The notes under the pieces: model-generated | Told to the model about the DNA's origin: nothing | The model's input: only the letters and a program-made list of their open reading frames with translations | The model's database searches: none | Shown: one piece after another, positions 38,734-47,754 of the stretch | Numbering within the stretch: the stretch's first letter is position 1 | Layout: every line of letters begins with the position of its first letter | Made by a program: the position numbers and the translations under genes | Source: Providencia vermicola | GTDB lineage: Bacteria > Pseudomonadota > Gammaproteobacteria > Enterobacterales > Enterobacteriaceae | Reading direction: 5' to 3' | Assembly (NCBI RefSeq): GCF_020381325.1 | Contig: NZ_JAGSPI010000008.1 | Coordinates: 1-64,000, forward strand | Length of the DNA stretch: 64,000 nt

Positions 38734-39168
38734 ATGGCTTACAAACATATTCTTGTTGCGGTAGATTTATCACCTGAAAGTAAAGTATTACTGGATAAGG
38801 CTGTCTCTATGGCAAAACCTTACGGTGCCAAAGTATCCATGATCCATGTTGATGTTAACTATTCAGACCTGTACACCGGACTTATTGATGTCAATTTGGG
38901 TGATATGCAGCAGCGTATCACTGATGAGACGCGTAATGCGCTGAAAGATTTATCCGCAGGTGCGGGGTATGAAATTCAAGAAACGCTGAGTGGTAGCGGC
39001 GACCTTGGTCAAGTACTGGTTGATGCCATTAAAAAATATGACATGGACTTAGTGGTCTGTGGTCATCACCAAGACTTTTGGAGCAAACTGATGTCATCCG
39101 CACGTCAGTTAATCAATACAGTTCATGTGGATATGTTGATTGTCCCGTTAAATGACGATGAAGAGTAA
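38734..39168 (+). CDS. uspA: Universal stress protein A
   Basis: 144-aa cytosolic protein of the Usp fold, nearly identical in length and sequence to E. coli UspA (144 aa): [20 protein letters not shown] (4-23) and [24 protein letters not shown] (about 106-129). It lacks the full ATP-binding G-2x-G-9x-G(S/T), as do UspA-type members. Strong AAGGAG before the start. Made on growth arrest and many stresses. Monocistronic with a terminator at 39202-39232. Confidence 0.97.
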   Translation: MAYKHILVAVDLSPESKVLLDKAVSMAKPYGAKVSMIHVDVNYSDLYTGLIDVNLGDMQQRITDETRNALKDLSAGAGYEIQETLSGSGDLGQVLVDAIKKYDMDLVVCGHHQDFWSKLMSSARQLINTVHVDMLIVPLNDDEE

Positions 39169-39201
39169 TCTATTCTCTCTCATTTGAAATATTATTCACT
39201 A

Positions 39202-39232
39202 AAAACGCTTGCTTATGCAGGCGTTTTTTTTG
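39202..39232 (+). terminator. uspA terminator
   Basis: AACGCTTGC (39204-39212) / GCAGGCGTT (39217-39225) with a TTAT loop and eight T. Confidence 0.92.
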
Positions 39233-39436
39233 TGTCAAAATATGACATCTAGGGTAGATATTGGCAGGTCAAGCAATTTTTTTTGCATTATAGTGAAAAA
39301 AAACCTTGAATTTAGAATACAAACTAATGATATATTCAATAGGCAAAACACAAATCAACCTCACATTTCCTAAAAATAATGACAAGAAAGAGTGAGGCAC
39401 ATCACAACAACCACATGTTAAAAAAGGAAGACATAG

Positions 39437-40771
39437 ATGACACAATCACTATCTTCATTCTTGGAGTCTGTCCAAAAAAGAGATCCTTCACAGCCAGAGT
39501 TTTTACAAGCTGTGCGTGAAGTATTCACTTCCCTTTGGCCTTTCCTTGAGCAAAATGCAAAGTACCGTGACCAAGCACTGCTTGAGCGCTTTGTTGAACC
39601 TGAAAGGGTTATCCAATTCCGCGTATGTTGGATGGATGACCAAGGCAAAGTCCAAGTTAATCGCGCATGGCGTGTGCAATTTAGCTCAGCCATCGGCCCA
39701 TTCAAAGGCGGTATGCGTTTCCATCCATCTGTTAACTTATCCATTCTGAAATTCTTAGGCTTCGAACAAACATTGAAAAACGCACTAACTACCTTACCAA
39801 TGGGCGGTGGTAAAGGCGGTTCAGACTTTGATCCGAAAGGAAAAAGCACGGGTGAAGTAATGCGTTTCTGCCAAGCATTGATGACAGAATTGTATCGCCA
39901 CATTGGTTCAAACACTGACGTACCTGCGGGTGATATTGGTGTAGGTGCGCGTGAAGTTGGCTTTATGACGGGGATGATGAAAAAACTGTCTAACGATACC
40001 TCTTGTGTATTTACGGGGAAAGGCTTGTCTTTCGGTGGTAGCTTAATTCGCCCTGAAGCAACCGGTTACGGTTTAGTGTACTTCACTAATGCAATGTTAC
40101 AGCGCCATGGTTTAAGCTTTGATGGTATGCGTGTTGCGGTCTCTGGTTCAGGTAACGTGGCACAGTACACCATTGAAAAATGTATGGAACTGGGTGCGAA
40201 AGTGGTTACTGCATCGGATTCTAGCGGTACGGTAGTTGATGAGGCTGGCTTCACTGCAGAAAAACTCGCACGCTTAGAAGAAATCAAAAATAATTATGGT
40301 CGTGTTGAAGAATACGCGAAAGAGTTTGGTTTAACTTACTTAGCGGGTCAGCAACCATGGAATGTCCCTGTTGATATCGCATTGCCATGTGCAACACAAA
40401 ATGAGCTGGATGTTGAAGCAGCGAAAGTGTTAATCAAAAATGGTGTTAAAGCGGTCGCAGAAGGCGCAAACATGCCAACGACGATCCCTGCAACAGAGCT
40501 GTTCCTCGAAGCTGGCGTGTTGTTTGCACCAGGTAAAGCTGCTAACGCAGGCGGTGTGGCAACATCAGGTCTGGAAATGGCGCAGAATGCGGCTCGTCTT
40601 GGCTGGAAAGCAGAGAAGGTCGATGCGCGCTTACACCACATCATGTTGGATATCCACCACCACTGTGTTGAGTTTGGCGGTGAAGGAAAACAAATCAACT
40701 ATGTTCAAGGCGCGAACATCGCGGGCTTTGTAAAAGTCGCTGATGCAATGCTTGGGCAGGGTGTGTTGTAA
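39437..40771 (+). CDS. gdhA: NADP-specific glutamate dehydrogenase
   Basis: 444-aa cytosolic enzyme (E. coli 447 aa) that makes glutamate from 2-oxoglutarate, ammonia and NADPH. The catalytic-lysine block LPMGGGKGGSDFDPKGKS is near residue 118, GPFKGGMRFHPSVN near 88, and the Rossmann fingerprint VAVSGSGNVAQYTIEK near 232. Hexameric class I GDH. Stands alone; AAAAAGGAAG lies before the ATG. Confidence 0.97.
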   Translation: MTQSLSSFLESVQKRDPSQPEFLQAVREVFTSLWPFLEQNAKYRDQALLERFVEPERVIQFRVCWMDDQGKVQVNRAWRVQFSSAIGPFKGGMRFHPSVNLSILKFLGFEQTLKNALTTLPMGGGKGGSDFDPKGKSTGEVMRFCQALMTELYRHIGSNTDVPAGDIGVGAREVGFMTGMMKKLSNDTSCVFTGKGLSFGGSLIRPEATGYGLVYFTNAMLQRHGLSFDGMRVAVSGSGNVAQYTIEKCMELGAKVVTASDSSGTVVDEAGFTAEKLARLEEIKNNYGRVEEYAKEFGLTYLAGQQPWNVPVDIALPCATQNELDVEAAKVLIKNGVKAVAEGANMPTTIPATELFLEAGVLFAPGKAANAGGVATSGLEMAQNAARLGWKAEKVDARLHHIMLDIHHHCVEFGGEGKQINYVQGANIAGFVKVADAMLGQGVL

Positions 40772-40783
40772 TCCTCTGACAAA

Positions 40784-40856
40784 AAAAACGTACGCGAAAG
40801 GGCGGTTGTATCATACTGATAATTCACCTGTACATACGCCCTTCGCCGTTACGTTT
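40784..40856 (-). terminator. Large hairpin terminator of the prlC-rsmJ transcript
   Basis: On the minus strand an imperfect 17-bp stem (40838-40856 with 40790-40807, core CGCCCTT/AAGGGCG) with a loop of about 30 bases is followed by eight T. It begins at the rsmJ stop codon and ends opposite the gdhA 3' end, so it may also protect the gdhA transcript. Confidence 0.75.
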
Positions 40857-41625
40857 AGTCGTTATTTTTAATGCATGGATAGATATCGAATCGATGGCTT
40901 TTTGTTGTGACCGCTGACGGCGCTTTTTGTCCCGCAAGGGGCTCTGCATAGTCAGGGCGTTTGACCACTACACGGCGTTTTGCCAAGGCAATCGCAGGCG
41001 CTAATAATGCATCTGCATCATCATCTGCTCCCACCAATGACTGAAACACCCGCATCTCTTTTTTCACTAATGCACTCTTTTGCCGATGTGGATACATTGG
41101 GTCAAGATAGATAACATCTGGCGCTGGAGTTATTTCACTCAGGGCGGTAATACTCGATGCATGGATCAAGGACATGCGTTCTTGTAGCCATGGACCGATT
41201 TCGGCATCTTGATAACCACGTTGTAAGCCATCGTCCAGCAATGCCGCAACCACAGGGTGACGCTCTAACATGCGAACGTGACAACCAAGAGCGGCGAGCA
41301 CAAAGGCGTCCCGGCCTAACCCTGCGGTGGCATCAATGACATCAGGCAAATACTCTTTTTTAATCCCAACCGCTTTTGCGACTGCTTCACCACGTCCACC
41401 GCCGAATTTTCGGCGATGAGCCATCGCACCTGAAACAAAATCGACAAAAATACCACCGAGTTTGGGTTCATCAAGTTTGCGCAGCTGCAAATTTTCAGGG
41501 GTAAGCACCAGTGCCATCGTGGCATCTGGTGTATGAGAAAGTTGCCATTTTTCAGAAAGTTGAGAAAGAGTGCCTTGACTGGCACCCTCTTCACAGATCA
41601 ACTGGATCTTAATGTGATTAGCCAT
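40855..41625 (-). CDS. rsmJ: 16S rRNA m2G1516 methyltransferase RsmJ
   Basis: 256-aa AdoMet methyltransferase (E. coli RsmJ/YhiQ 250 aa) that makes N2-methylguanosine at position 1516 of 16S rRNA. Conserved: [26 protein letters not shown] (near residue 64), AdoMet motif [19 protein letters not shown] (near 98) and catalytic-type [26 protein letters not shown] (near 170). Overlaps the prlC stop by 8 bases; the same order as in E. coli. Confidence 0.95.
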   Translation of the reverse strand: MANHIKIQLICEEGASQGTLSQLSEKWQLSHTPDATMALVLTPENLQLRKLDEPKLGGIFVDFVSGAMAHRRKFGGGRGEAVAKAVGIKKEYLPDVIDATAGLGRDAFVLAALGCHVRMLERHPVVAALLDDGLQRGYQDAEIGPWLQERMSLIHASSITALSEITPAPDVIYLDPMYPHRQKSALVKKEMRVFQSLVGADDDADALLAPAIALAKRRVVVKRPDYAEPLAGQKAPSAVTTKSHRFDIYPCIKNND

Positions 41626-43660
41626 GAATACCGTAGCTCTTCAACATCGCATCAAGTTCTGGTTTACGACCACGGAAACGCTCAAATAACGCCATTGGTT
41701 CTTCAGAGCCACCACGACTTAAAATATTGTCGAGGAACGATTGGCCTGTTTGGCGGTTAAAAATGCCTTCCTCACTAAAGCGCGAGTAAGCATCTGCTGC
41801 GAGTACATCAGCCCACAAATAGCTGTAGTAGCCTGCAGCGTAACCGCCTGCAAAAATATGGCTAAAGGCATGTGGGAAGCGCGCCCATTTCGGTGACGGT
41901 ACTACCGCGACTTTGTCTTTAATCGCATATAACGTTGGCATGACTTGCGCGCCTTTGGCTGGGTCATACTCAGCGTGCAAGGTGAAATCAAATAGACCAA
42001 ACTCTAATTGGCGTAAAACAAACATCGCGGATTGATAGTTTTTCGCCGCTAACATGCTACTTAACATTTCGGCTGGTAATGGTTCGCCAGTTTCATAATG
42101 ACCAGAAATAAACTCCAGCGCTTCAGGTTCCCAGCACCAGTTTTCCATAAATTGGCTTGGTAATTCGACTGCATCCCATGGTACACCGTTGATACCCGCG
42201 ACATCAGCCACATCGATTTGCGTTAACATATGGTGCAAGCCGTGACCAAATTCATGGAACAGAGTGATGACTTCATCATGGGTGAAGAGGGCAGGTTTAT
42301 CGCCTAATGGCTGGTTAAAGTTACATGTCAGGTAAGCCACTGGGTTTTGCAGTGAGCCATCTTTATGCACCATACGGCCAACACAATCGTCCATCCAAGC
42401 TCCGCCACGTTTGTGTTCACGTGCATAGAGATCAAGGTAGAAGCTACCGCGTAGGGTATTAGTATCATCATACAGTTCAAAGAAACGCACATCTTTATGC
42501 CATGTTTCGACATCATTACGCTCTTTGGCGGTTAAACCATAGATACGATGAACAACTTCAAACAAGCCATTTAAGACGCGTTGTTCAGGGAAATAAGGGC
42601 GTAATTGTTCATCACTTAATGAGAATTTATGCTGTTTTTGTTTCTCGCTGTAATACGCTAGATCCCACGATTCTAAGGACTCAACGCCATAATGTTCTTT
42701 CGCAAAAGCGGTGAGTTCAGCCAGTTCGTCTTTACCTTGCTGGTGGGCGCGATCGGCTAAGTCATTGAGGAAGCCTAAAACTTGCTCTGGTGATTCCGCC
42801 ATTTTTGTTGCTAGGGATTTATCTGCATAATTTTTGAAGCCAAGCAATTGGGCAAGCTCGTGGCGTAACGCCATTAATTCATCGATAAGCTCGCTATTAT
42901 CCCATTTACCCGCATTTGGCCCTTGGTCTGAGGCGCGAGTACTGTATGCATGGCTCATTTCACGGCGCAGTTCTGCGTTATCCGCGTAGGTCATGACAGG
43001 CAGGTAGCTTGGCATGTCGAGAGTTAAGAGGTAGCCTTCTTCGCCTTTGGCTTCCGCCATGGCTTTTGCGGCGGCAATGGCGCTTTCGGGCATACCCGCT
43101 AATTCTTTTTCATCCTTAATAAGTTTCGTCCACCCCATGGTGGCATCAAGCACATTATTGCCAAATTTAGAAGCGATCTCCGACAAACGTGCAACAATTT
43201 CCCCGTAACGTTGCTGTTTTTCAGCAGGCAAGCCGATACCTGATAATTCGAAATCACGTAAGGTGTTTTCGATAGATTTACGCTGTGATTGGCTAAGCGA
43301 GTTAAACTCAGCACTTTCTTTTAAGGATTTATACGCTTGGTATAAGGGCTCATGCTGACCCATCCATGTACTGAATTCAGACAGTAGCGGTAAACATTGC
43401 TCGTAAGCTTCGCGCAGTTCAGGGCTATTTTTCACAGAATGCAGATGGCTCACTGGTGACCAAACGCGAGACAGCTTATCACTGGCTGCTTCTAACGGCT
43501 GACACAGGTTATCCCACGTATAGTGGGTGGTTGCATTCAGGAGGTTTTCAACTGTTTGGCGGTACTCGGTGAGCACATGTTCGACAGCAGGAAAAACGTG
43601 AGCAGGTTCAATGCTAGAAAAACGGGGTAATGCAGAATCGGCTAATAATGAATTTGTCAT
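41618..43660 (-). CDS. prlC: Oligopeptidase A
   Basis: 680-aa cytosolic M3 zinc metallopeptidase, the same length as E. coli PrlC. It degrades oligopeptides, including cleaved signal peptides. The zinc motif HEFGH lies near residue 469 in [20 protein letters not shown], with the third ligand Glu about 25 residues on in the [13 protein letters not shown] block. The start at 43660 ([14 protein letters not shown]) follows AGGA and matches E. coli; a 40-residue extension to 43780 is rejected. Co-transcribed with rsmJ. Confidence 0.96.
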   Translation of the reverse strand: MTNSLLADSALPRFSSIEPAHVFPAVEHVLTEYRQTVENLLNATTHYTWDNLCQPLEAASDKLSRVWSPVSHLHSVKNSPELREAYEQCLPLLSEFSTWMGQHEPLYQAYKSLKESAEFNSLSQSQRKSIENTLRDFELSGIGLPAEKQQRYGEIVARLSEIASKFGNNVLDATMGWTKLIKDEKELAGMPESAIAAAKAMAEAKGEEGYLLTLDMPSYLPVMTYADNAELRREMSHAYSTRASDQGPNAGKWDNSELIDELMALRHELAQLLGFKNYADKSLATKMAESPEQVLGFLNDLADRAHQQGKDELAELTAFAKEHYGVESLESWDLAYYSEKQKQHKFSLSDEQLRPYFPEQRVLNGLFEVVHRIYGLTAKERNDVETWHKDVRFFELYDDTNTLRGSFYLDLYAREHKRGGAWMDDCVGRMVHKDGSLQNPVAYLTCNFNQPLGDKPALFTHDEVITLFHEFGHGLHHMLTQIDVADVAGINGVPWDAVELPSQFMENWCWEPEALEFISGHYETGEPLPAEMLSSMLAAKNYQSAMFVLRQLEFGLFDFTLHAEYDPAKGAQVMPTLYAIKDKVAVVPSPKWARFPHAFSHIFAGGYAAGYYSYLWADVLAADAYSRFSEEGIFNRQTGQSFLDNILSRGGSEEPMALFERFRGRKPELDAMLKSYGIHG

Positions 43661-43969
43661 AAAAACATCCTGTGATTGCAGGCTTGTGCTCGTAGGCCAA
43701 GGCTTACAGTGTTGACAATAAAAGTTAAACGGCGAACTTATCCCCAAACAATTCATGTTATCGGGTGATAAAACCAGCACACCATTATGAATATAAGAAA
43801 GTATATGGGGGCGGATATGGAAACCTCAATATCAAGATAACGTTTTTTCTTATTAGTACTTATCAATAAATGGGGTTTTTGTTAGCTTTTATCAATAAAA
43901 AGGATAGTTGTAGTTTCAATGCTTTGGAAAATAATGAATTCAGTCTATAATCACTTTCCAATCTATAGA
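43661..43969. other. prlC upstream region and selC promoter region
   Basis: 309 bases shared by prlC (minus) and selC (plus). A heat-shock-like pair CTTGATA and CCCCATAT can be read on the minus strand (43801-43836), but its 19-base spacer is too long to call. The selC promoter is listed separately. Confidence 0.5.
43924..43951 (+). promoter_or_regulatory. Promoter of selC
   Basis: TTGGAA (43924-43929) and a perfect TATAAT (43946-43951) with 16-base spacing, ending 18 bases before the tRNA. Confidence 0.7.
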
Positions 43970-44064
43970 GGAAGATCGTCGTCTCCGGTGAGGCGGCTGG
44001 ATTTCAAATCCAGTTGGGGCTGCCAGCAGTCCCGGGCAGGTTCGACTCCTGTGATCTTCCGCCA
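43970..44064 (+). tRNA. selC: tRNA-Sec (anticodon TCA)
   Basis: 95-nt selenocysteine tRNA, matching E. coli selC at all but a few positions. It has the long acceptor and extra arms, the anticodon UCA at 44004-44006 in the loop TTTCAAA, and encoded CCA at 44062-44064 within GCCA. It inserts selenocysteine at UGA with SelB. selC is a classic integration site for islands, and the 3' end is partly repeated at 47006-47018. Confidence 0.98.
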
Positions 44065-44205
44065 CTCAATGGCTATCCTGAAAACATTCTCTGTATTCTT
44101 ATCATCTTAATAGCTCCTCTTTTTCAATAAATTATTGTTGTTTTATTCTATGCTTTCTATAATTTAGTAAAAAATTATTTTTATTTACTAAATTATAGGT
44201 GTTGT

Positions 44206-45150
44206 ATGGATAGTAAAAATATTATTGCCTTAGCATTGAAACAATTATCTTGGACACAAAAACAATTAGCTCAGTTTTTAGCAGTTTCACCGACACAAAT
44301 TAGCAAGTGGAAGAAAGGTGAATATATGTCTAACGAGATGGAAACATGCATTCGTGAAAAAATTGGTTTAGGTAAATTATCTGCTGAGCTTGTTTTGCGT
44401 GTTGGTAGTATTGAAAATGCTATGAAATGGGATCGTATTATCAAAATCATTGCTGATGATGAAAAAGAAAATGTAGAAACAGGCTATATTACGGTTCCTT
44501 TAGAGGATGATGTCGATTTTTTAAGCTCTCAAATTATAAAAATCTTTACTGAACTAGGTATTAGCATACCAAGTCAGTTTCCTAAGGAGCTTGAGGTTAC
44601 ACACGACGATGAGTGTGATGATAGTTTATTTGATATTATTAGCACTAATCAATATACAAAGCTTATTCGAGCTATCTTCCAATCGTTAAATGATGTTTAT
44701 GGTTTTTATGCAGCGTATATAGAAGATTTAATTTTTGATGATAAATTAGAAATATATGACTCTGAAGCTATGAATATAGGGCCTTGTTTAATTTATTTAG
44801 CAGCATCCAAAATTGATGTGGATAGTAACTTTGCACCTAATTTCAATTCTTTTAAATACAAAATTAATAGTGAATATATCCAGTGGATTAATCTTGTAAA
44901 AGAACGTGCATTTAGAGAACATATCCCATTACGTGCGGAGCTATTAGATATTGTTTATAAGAGTCATGATGAAGTTGGACATGATGCTGAAGCACAAAGC
45001 TTAGGGTTCAATGAACATCGGTTGCACCCTGATATTTATATAAATGAATTACTCGTCGGTATGCGGTTAATTCATCAAGTTTTACCAAGAATTATGGAAA
45101 AACTTGAGATTACAGATTTTGTCCCCGATGATCCAAATTTAAGAATTTAA
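44206..45150 (+). CDS. HTH-domain protein of unknown function in the selC island
   Basis: 314 aa. An N-terminal Cro/CI-type helix-turn-helix (about residues 7-45: LKQLSWTQKQLAQFLAVSPT then QISKWKKGEY) is joined to a large acidic C-terminal domain (about 90-314) that I do not recognise. The C-terminal part has no visible transmembrane segment, peptidase or nuclease motif. It is very AT-rich, as are the neighbouring toxin-antitoxin genes, and it lies directly beyond selC. It may be a regulator of the island or part of a defence function; such fusions of HTH with unknown domains are common in islands. The unusual length suggests more than simple repression. Confidence 0.75.
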   Translation: MDSKNIIALALKQLSWTQKQLAQFLAVSPTQISKWKKGEYMSNEMETCIREKIGLGKLSAELVLRVGSIENAMKWDRIIKIIADDEKENVETGYITVPLEDDVDFLSSQIIKIFTELGISIPSQFPKELEVTHDDECDDSLFDIISTNQYTKLIRAIFQSLNDVYGFYAAYIEDLIFDDKLEIYDSEAMNIGPCLIYLAASKIDVDSNFAPNFNSFKYKINSEYIQWINLVKERAFREHIPLRAELLDIVYKSHDEVGHDAEAQSLGFNEHRLHPDIYINELLVGMRLIHQVLPRIMEKLEITDFVPDDPNLRI

Positions 45151-45313
45151 TGAAAACATACTTTAAGGCATCGAAAGGTGCCTTAAGCAATTGTATTTTT
45201 CCTGAATAAAATCAGATAAGACTCTGACTAGCGGACTGGTAAATATATGGATATTAAGGCTCATTTCTTACCTTATTATATAAAATCAATGTATTGTTTT
45301 TAATATGAAATTT

Positions 45314-45335
45314 GTTAACATAAAATTATGTTTAC
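45314..45335. promoter_or_regulatory. Palindrome upstream of the AbiE-type pair, candidate autoregulation site
   Basis: GTTAACATAA (45314-45323) and TTATGTTTAC (45326-45335) form a 10-2-10 inverted repeat with one mismatch, ending 22 bases before the antitoxin start. AbiEi-type antitoxins are known to bind inverted repeats in their own promoter. Confidence 0.6.
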
Positions 45336-45357
45336 CTGCTTTTAAAAGGAGTCGACT

Positions 45358-45777
45358 ATGTTTTTAAAACAAAAGCTGTTGCGCTCCATTGCCAACAGAA
45401 AAGGTACTGTTATTCTACGTTCTGAATTAGAACATCTAGGGAGTAAATCACAAATTGGCAAAGTGTTAGCAGCCCTTGTCAAAGAGGGGATTATCATTCG
45501 AGTGAGTTTAGGTGTTTATGCAAAAACTCGCTTTAACCGATTTGCAGGTAAAAGGACGGTAGCTGCGCCCTTTGAGTCAGTTGTGGAAGAAACCTTTCAA
45601 AAGCTTAATGTTCAAGTAACCCAAGGGCAGGCTTTAGAGGACTATAACGCAGGTAAAACGACTCAAATTCCAATGCAGCTACAAATTCGAACTCCAGGAA
45701 GGAAAATATCTCGAAACATCACTGTTTCAGGTAAAAATGTTCAATATGAAAAAAATTACGGAAGACCAAATTGCTGA
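45358..45777 (+). CDS. AbiEi-type antitoxin / transcriptional repressor (winged HTH)
   Basis: 139-aa protein with an N-terminal winged-helix region (residues about 5-55: LRSIANRKGTVILRSELEHL, SQIGKVLAALVKEGIIIRVS, GVYAKTRF), the layout of AbiEi/DUF6088 antitoxins, and a short basic C-terminal domain. In type IV toxin-antitoxin systems such proteins repress the operon and counter the nucleotidyltransferase toxin without binding it directly. AAAAGGAG precedes the ATG. The gene overlaps the downstream toxin gene by 41 bases. Confidence 0.85.
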   Translation: MFLKQKLLRSIANRKGTVILRSELEHLGSKSQIGKVLAALVKEGIIIRVSLGVYAKTRFNRFAGKRTVAAPFESVVEETFQKLNVQVTQGQALEDYNAGKTTQIPMQLQIRTPGRKISRNITVSGKNVQYEKNYGRPNC

Positions 45778-46837
45778 TATTCAAGATGCAGAAGCTGCAG
45801 GGCTATTGAATGGATTACCTGCATTTGTCGCAGAAAAAGATGTCCATGTAACAGATACGCTGCGTATTTTGGCAAACTTGAATATTGTGCATGAAGCTCA
45901 GTTGAAAGGATTTGATCCTAGAAGCAAAAAAGTACTAAATGACCCCATCAGTATTGAATTGCCAGTCAGGTTTGTTTTTTCAGGTGGTACCTGCTTATCG
46001 AAGGCTTATAATTTAATTAGCCGAATGTCAGAAGATATTGATATAAAAGTTATTCTTCAAGAAGTTCCTTCTAATTATAAATTAAAAAGTGAATTCCCTT
46101 CTGATAAAGCACGGCTAAAAGATATTCATCATCAACTTACTAAAAACCTTGAGGTTCTTGGTTTCTACCTCACAGATAAAGCTGGTGGAAATCCAGAAAT
46201 TAATGATAAACATCGTCATTATAATGTTGATTTAAGCTATAAAGGGCACTTCAGTAGCGGGGATTCTAACCCTCTGCGTAGCTGCATCAAAGTTGAGCTG
46301 ATAAATCGCCCCATTAATTTAGAGACTAAAAAATTAAAGATTAATTATCTTTATCAGCAATTAATAAAAAGTAATAACTATCCTGATTTTGATATCGAGT
46401 GTATTAATATTGCAGAAACACTTGCTGAAAAAGTGTTATCTCTTTTAAGACGATTTGCAATGTATTGTGCGGGTGTCAAACAATCTGAATTCGATGAGGC
46501 GTTAGTAAGGCATATTTATGATGTTTGGCGTATTCATACAATCCATCCACACGCCATCCATGCAGCAGCAAACATATTCGAATATACAGTTAACACCGAT
46601 TTAGAAGAATACGCTTGGCAATTTAAAGAGTTCTCAGATAGCCCTTATAGTGTACTAAGTGAATGCTTAAAAGTGATCAAAGGCAGTGATGATGATAAAG
46701 GGCAGTTGCTAAGTCAATTATATAAAACAAAATTAACCCCACTGGTTTACTCTCAAGAGCCACATTCATACGAAGAAGCATCTAAAAGCTTTATTGAGGT
46801 TGCAGAGTATTTATTGCATCAATTAGCTAATAAATAA
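45737..46837 (+). CDS. AbiEii-type nucleotidyltransferase toxin
   Basis: 366-aa protein of the AbiEii/AbiGii family. The nucleotidyltransferase core is intact: FSGGTCLSKAYNLISRMSED (residues 81-100, GG plus the Asp pair SEDID at 98-102) and, further on, the conserved AETLAEKVLSLLRRF block. Members transfer nucleotides to tRNA or other acceptors and cause reversible growth arrest; AbiE systems also block some phages. The start at 45737 has AGG five bases upstream; 45746 is also possible. It overlaps the antitoxin gene. A decayed copy of the 3' part of a related gene lies at 49058-49201. Confidence 0.88.
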   Translation: MFNMKKITEDQIADIQDAEAAGLLNGLPAFVAEKDVHVTDTLRILANLNIVHEAQLKGFDPRSKKVLNDPISIELPVRFVFSGGTCLSKAYNLISRMSEDIDIKVILQEVPSNYKLKSEFPSDKARLKDIHHQLTKNLEVLGFYLTDKAGGNPEINDKHRHYNVDLSYKGHFSSGDSNPLRSCIKVELINRPINLETKKLKINYLYQQLIKSNNYPDFDIECINIAETLAEKVLSLLRRFAMYCAGVKQSEFDEALVRHIYDVWRIHTIHPHAIHAAANIFEYTVNTDLEEYAWQFKEFSDSPYSVLSECLKVIKGSDDDKGQLLSQLYKTKLTPLVYSQEPHSYEEASKSFIEVAEYLLHQLANK

Positions 46838-46928
46838 GTTCTTGGTAGTTATAGAGTTAATTATTTCATTACTATTTTCCCTCCAGTGTTTGCCCTCAAT
46901 TTTACGCAGTAAAACCAACCAAAAAAAT

Positions 46929-46952
46929 TTGGGGGCAAAATTGGGGGCAAAA
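46929..46952. repeat. Tandem 12-bp repeat near the island end
   Basis: TTGGGGGCAAAA twice in direct succession, about 55 bases before the selC-like att scar. G-rich direct repeats of this kind often lie beside integrase genes of tRNA-targeted elements (from memory). Confidence 0.55.
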
Positions 46953-47005
46953 TTTTTCAGGTGGTTTCTTTAATATTTCCTTAACAAACAGTTAGCTAGC
47001 AATAC

Positions 47006-47018
47006 CGACTCCTGTGAT
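47006..47018 (+). other. att-like scar: partial copy of the selC 3' end
   Basis: CGACTCCTGTGAT is identical to 44043-44055 in selC and is followed by AACG and CGCCA where selC has CTTC and CGCCA. Marks the distal end of the inserted island. Confidence 0.7.
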
Positions 47019-47125
47019 AACGCGCCAGCGAGTGACGCGTCTATTAACAATTTTCACTATGGTAGCGGACTACGAACTTTCAGTCGTCGTGGTTTATCAC
47101 AGGTTTCGTGGGGCTGATTTTCTAA

Positions 47126-47488
47126 CTAGAAATCACTCTTAGAAAAACCCGTCATTTCATCCAGTTCCATTTCGCGACCTAAGGCCGTCATTGGGTGGAC
47201 AATCACTAAACCGCGTACGGATTTCTTCAGTTTGCCAAGATCAGCTTGTTCTTTTTTAGTGATGGGGCGTTTGAATGGCATATTCACCAATTTTTGTGCT
47301 TCTTTGCTTAGCTTCTTGTTACGCAACGCTTTCAGACGAGTAATTTCAATTTCTAGCGTCGCTTTTTCTTTCTCAAGCTCTGCGTATTTTTCTGCTTCGC
47401 TCGTCAGCTGCATACTTGTCATCTGGTGACGAATGAGGTCTAAACGGTCGCTAAGCAGTTTAATTTGTGTTTTTTCGATTTCTTTCAT
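47126..47488 (-). CDS. yibL: YibL-family ribosome-associated protein (DUF2810)
   Basis: 120-aa cytosolic protein, the same length as E. coli YibL: an N-terminal coiled-coil (about residues 5-60) and a highly conserved C-terminal half ([40 protein letters not shown]). YibL was found with ribosomal fractions in E. coli; its exact role is unknown. It is a core gene and so marks the resumption of the conserved chromosome after the island. Confidence 0.93.
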   Translation of the reverse strand: MKEIEKTQIKLLSDRLDLIRHQMTSMQLTSEAEKYAELEKEKATLEIEITRLKALRNKKLSKEAQKLVNMPFKRPITKKEQADLGKLKKSVRGLVIVHPMTALGREMELDEMTGFSKSDF

Positions 47489-47754
47489 TATTAATTAACC
47501 GTGAATAATTTCTTGCTGGGAGTATACACCATTAGGGAATTTGTTGTTGGCTCAGTAAATATCTTAAAGCATTTATAGCGTATGAATGCGTTATTTTAAA
47601 CGGCATATTAAGACCTCTTCTTGTGAAAGAGGCCATTGATTATGCATTCGGAAAAATACAGATAACAGTAAATCAAGCAGTTGCTGTCATGACATGCTTC
47701 TAAAACTGGAGGGTGAATGAATTTAAGAGGGTGCATTAACTCGAGGAAGGTAAA

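Larger units (their letters stand above)
44043..47018. mobile_element. Small selC-integrated genomic island, integrase lost
   Basis: The 13 bases CGACTCCTGTGAT of the selC 3' half (44043-44055) recur at 47006-47018 and are followed, after four bases, by CGCCA in both places. The 2.9 kb between hold an HTH protein gene and an AbiE-type toxin-antitoxin pair, and no core gene. This is what an element inserted at the 3' end of selC leaves behind. No integrase gene is present, but a tandem TTGGGGGCAAAA repeat (46929-46952) close to the right end may be an arm-type site or the trace of a lost integrase gene. Boundaries are inferred. Confidence 0.7.

Noticed and set aside
43801-43836. Heat-shock (sigma-32) promoter for prlC on the minus strand (CTTGATA ... 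CCCCATAT)
   Set aside because: Boxes are recognisable but the spacer is 19 bases, outside the usual 13-17, and the -35 box is imperfect.
44065-47005. Prophage at selC
   Set aside because: No integrase, capsid, terminase or lysis genes; only a small island with a toxin-antitoxin pair.
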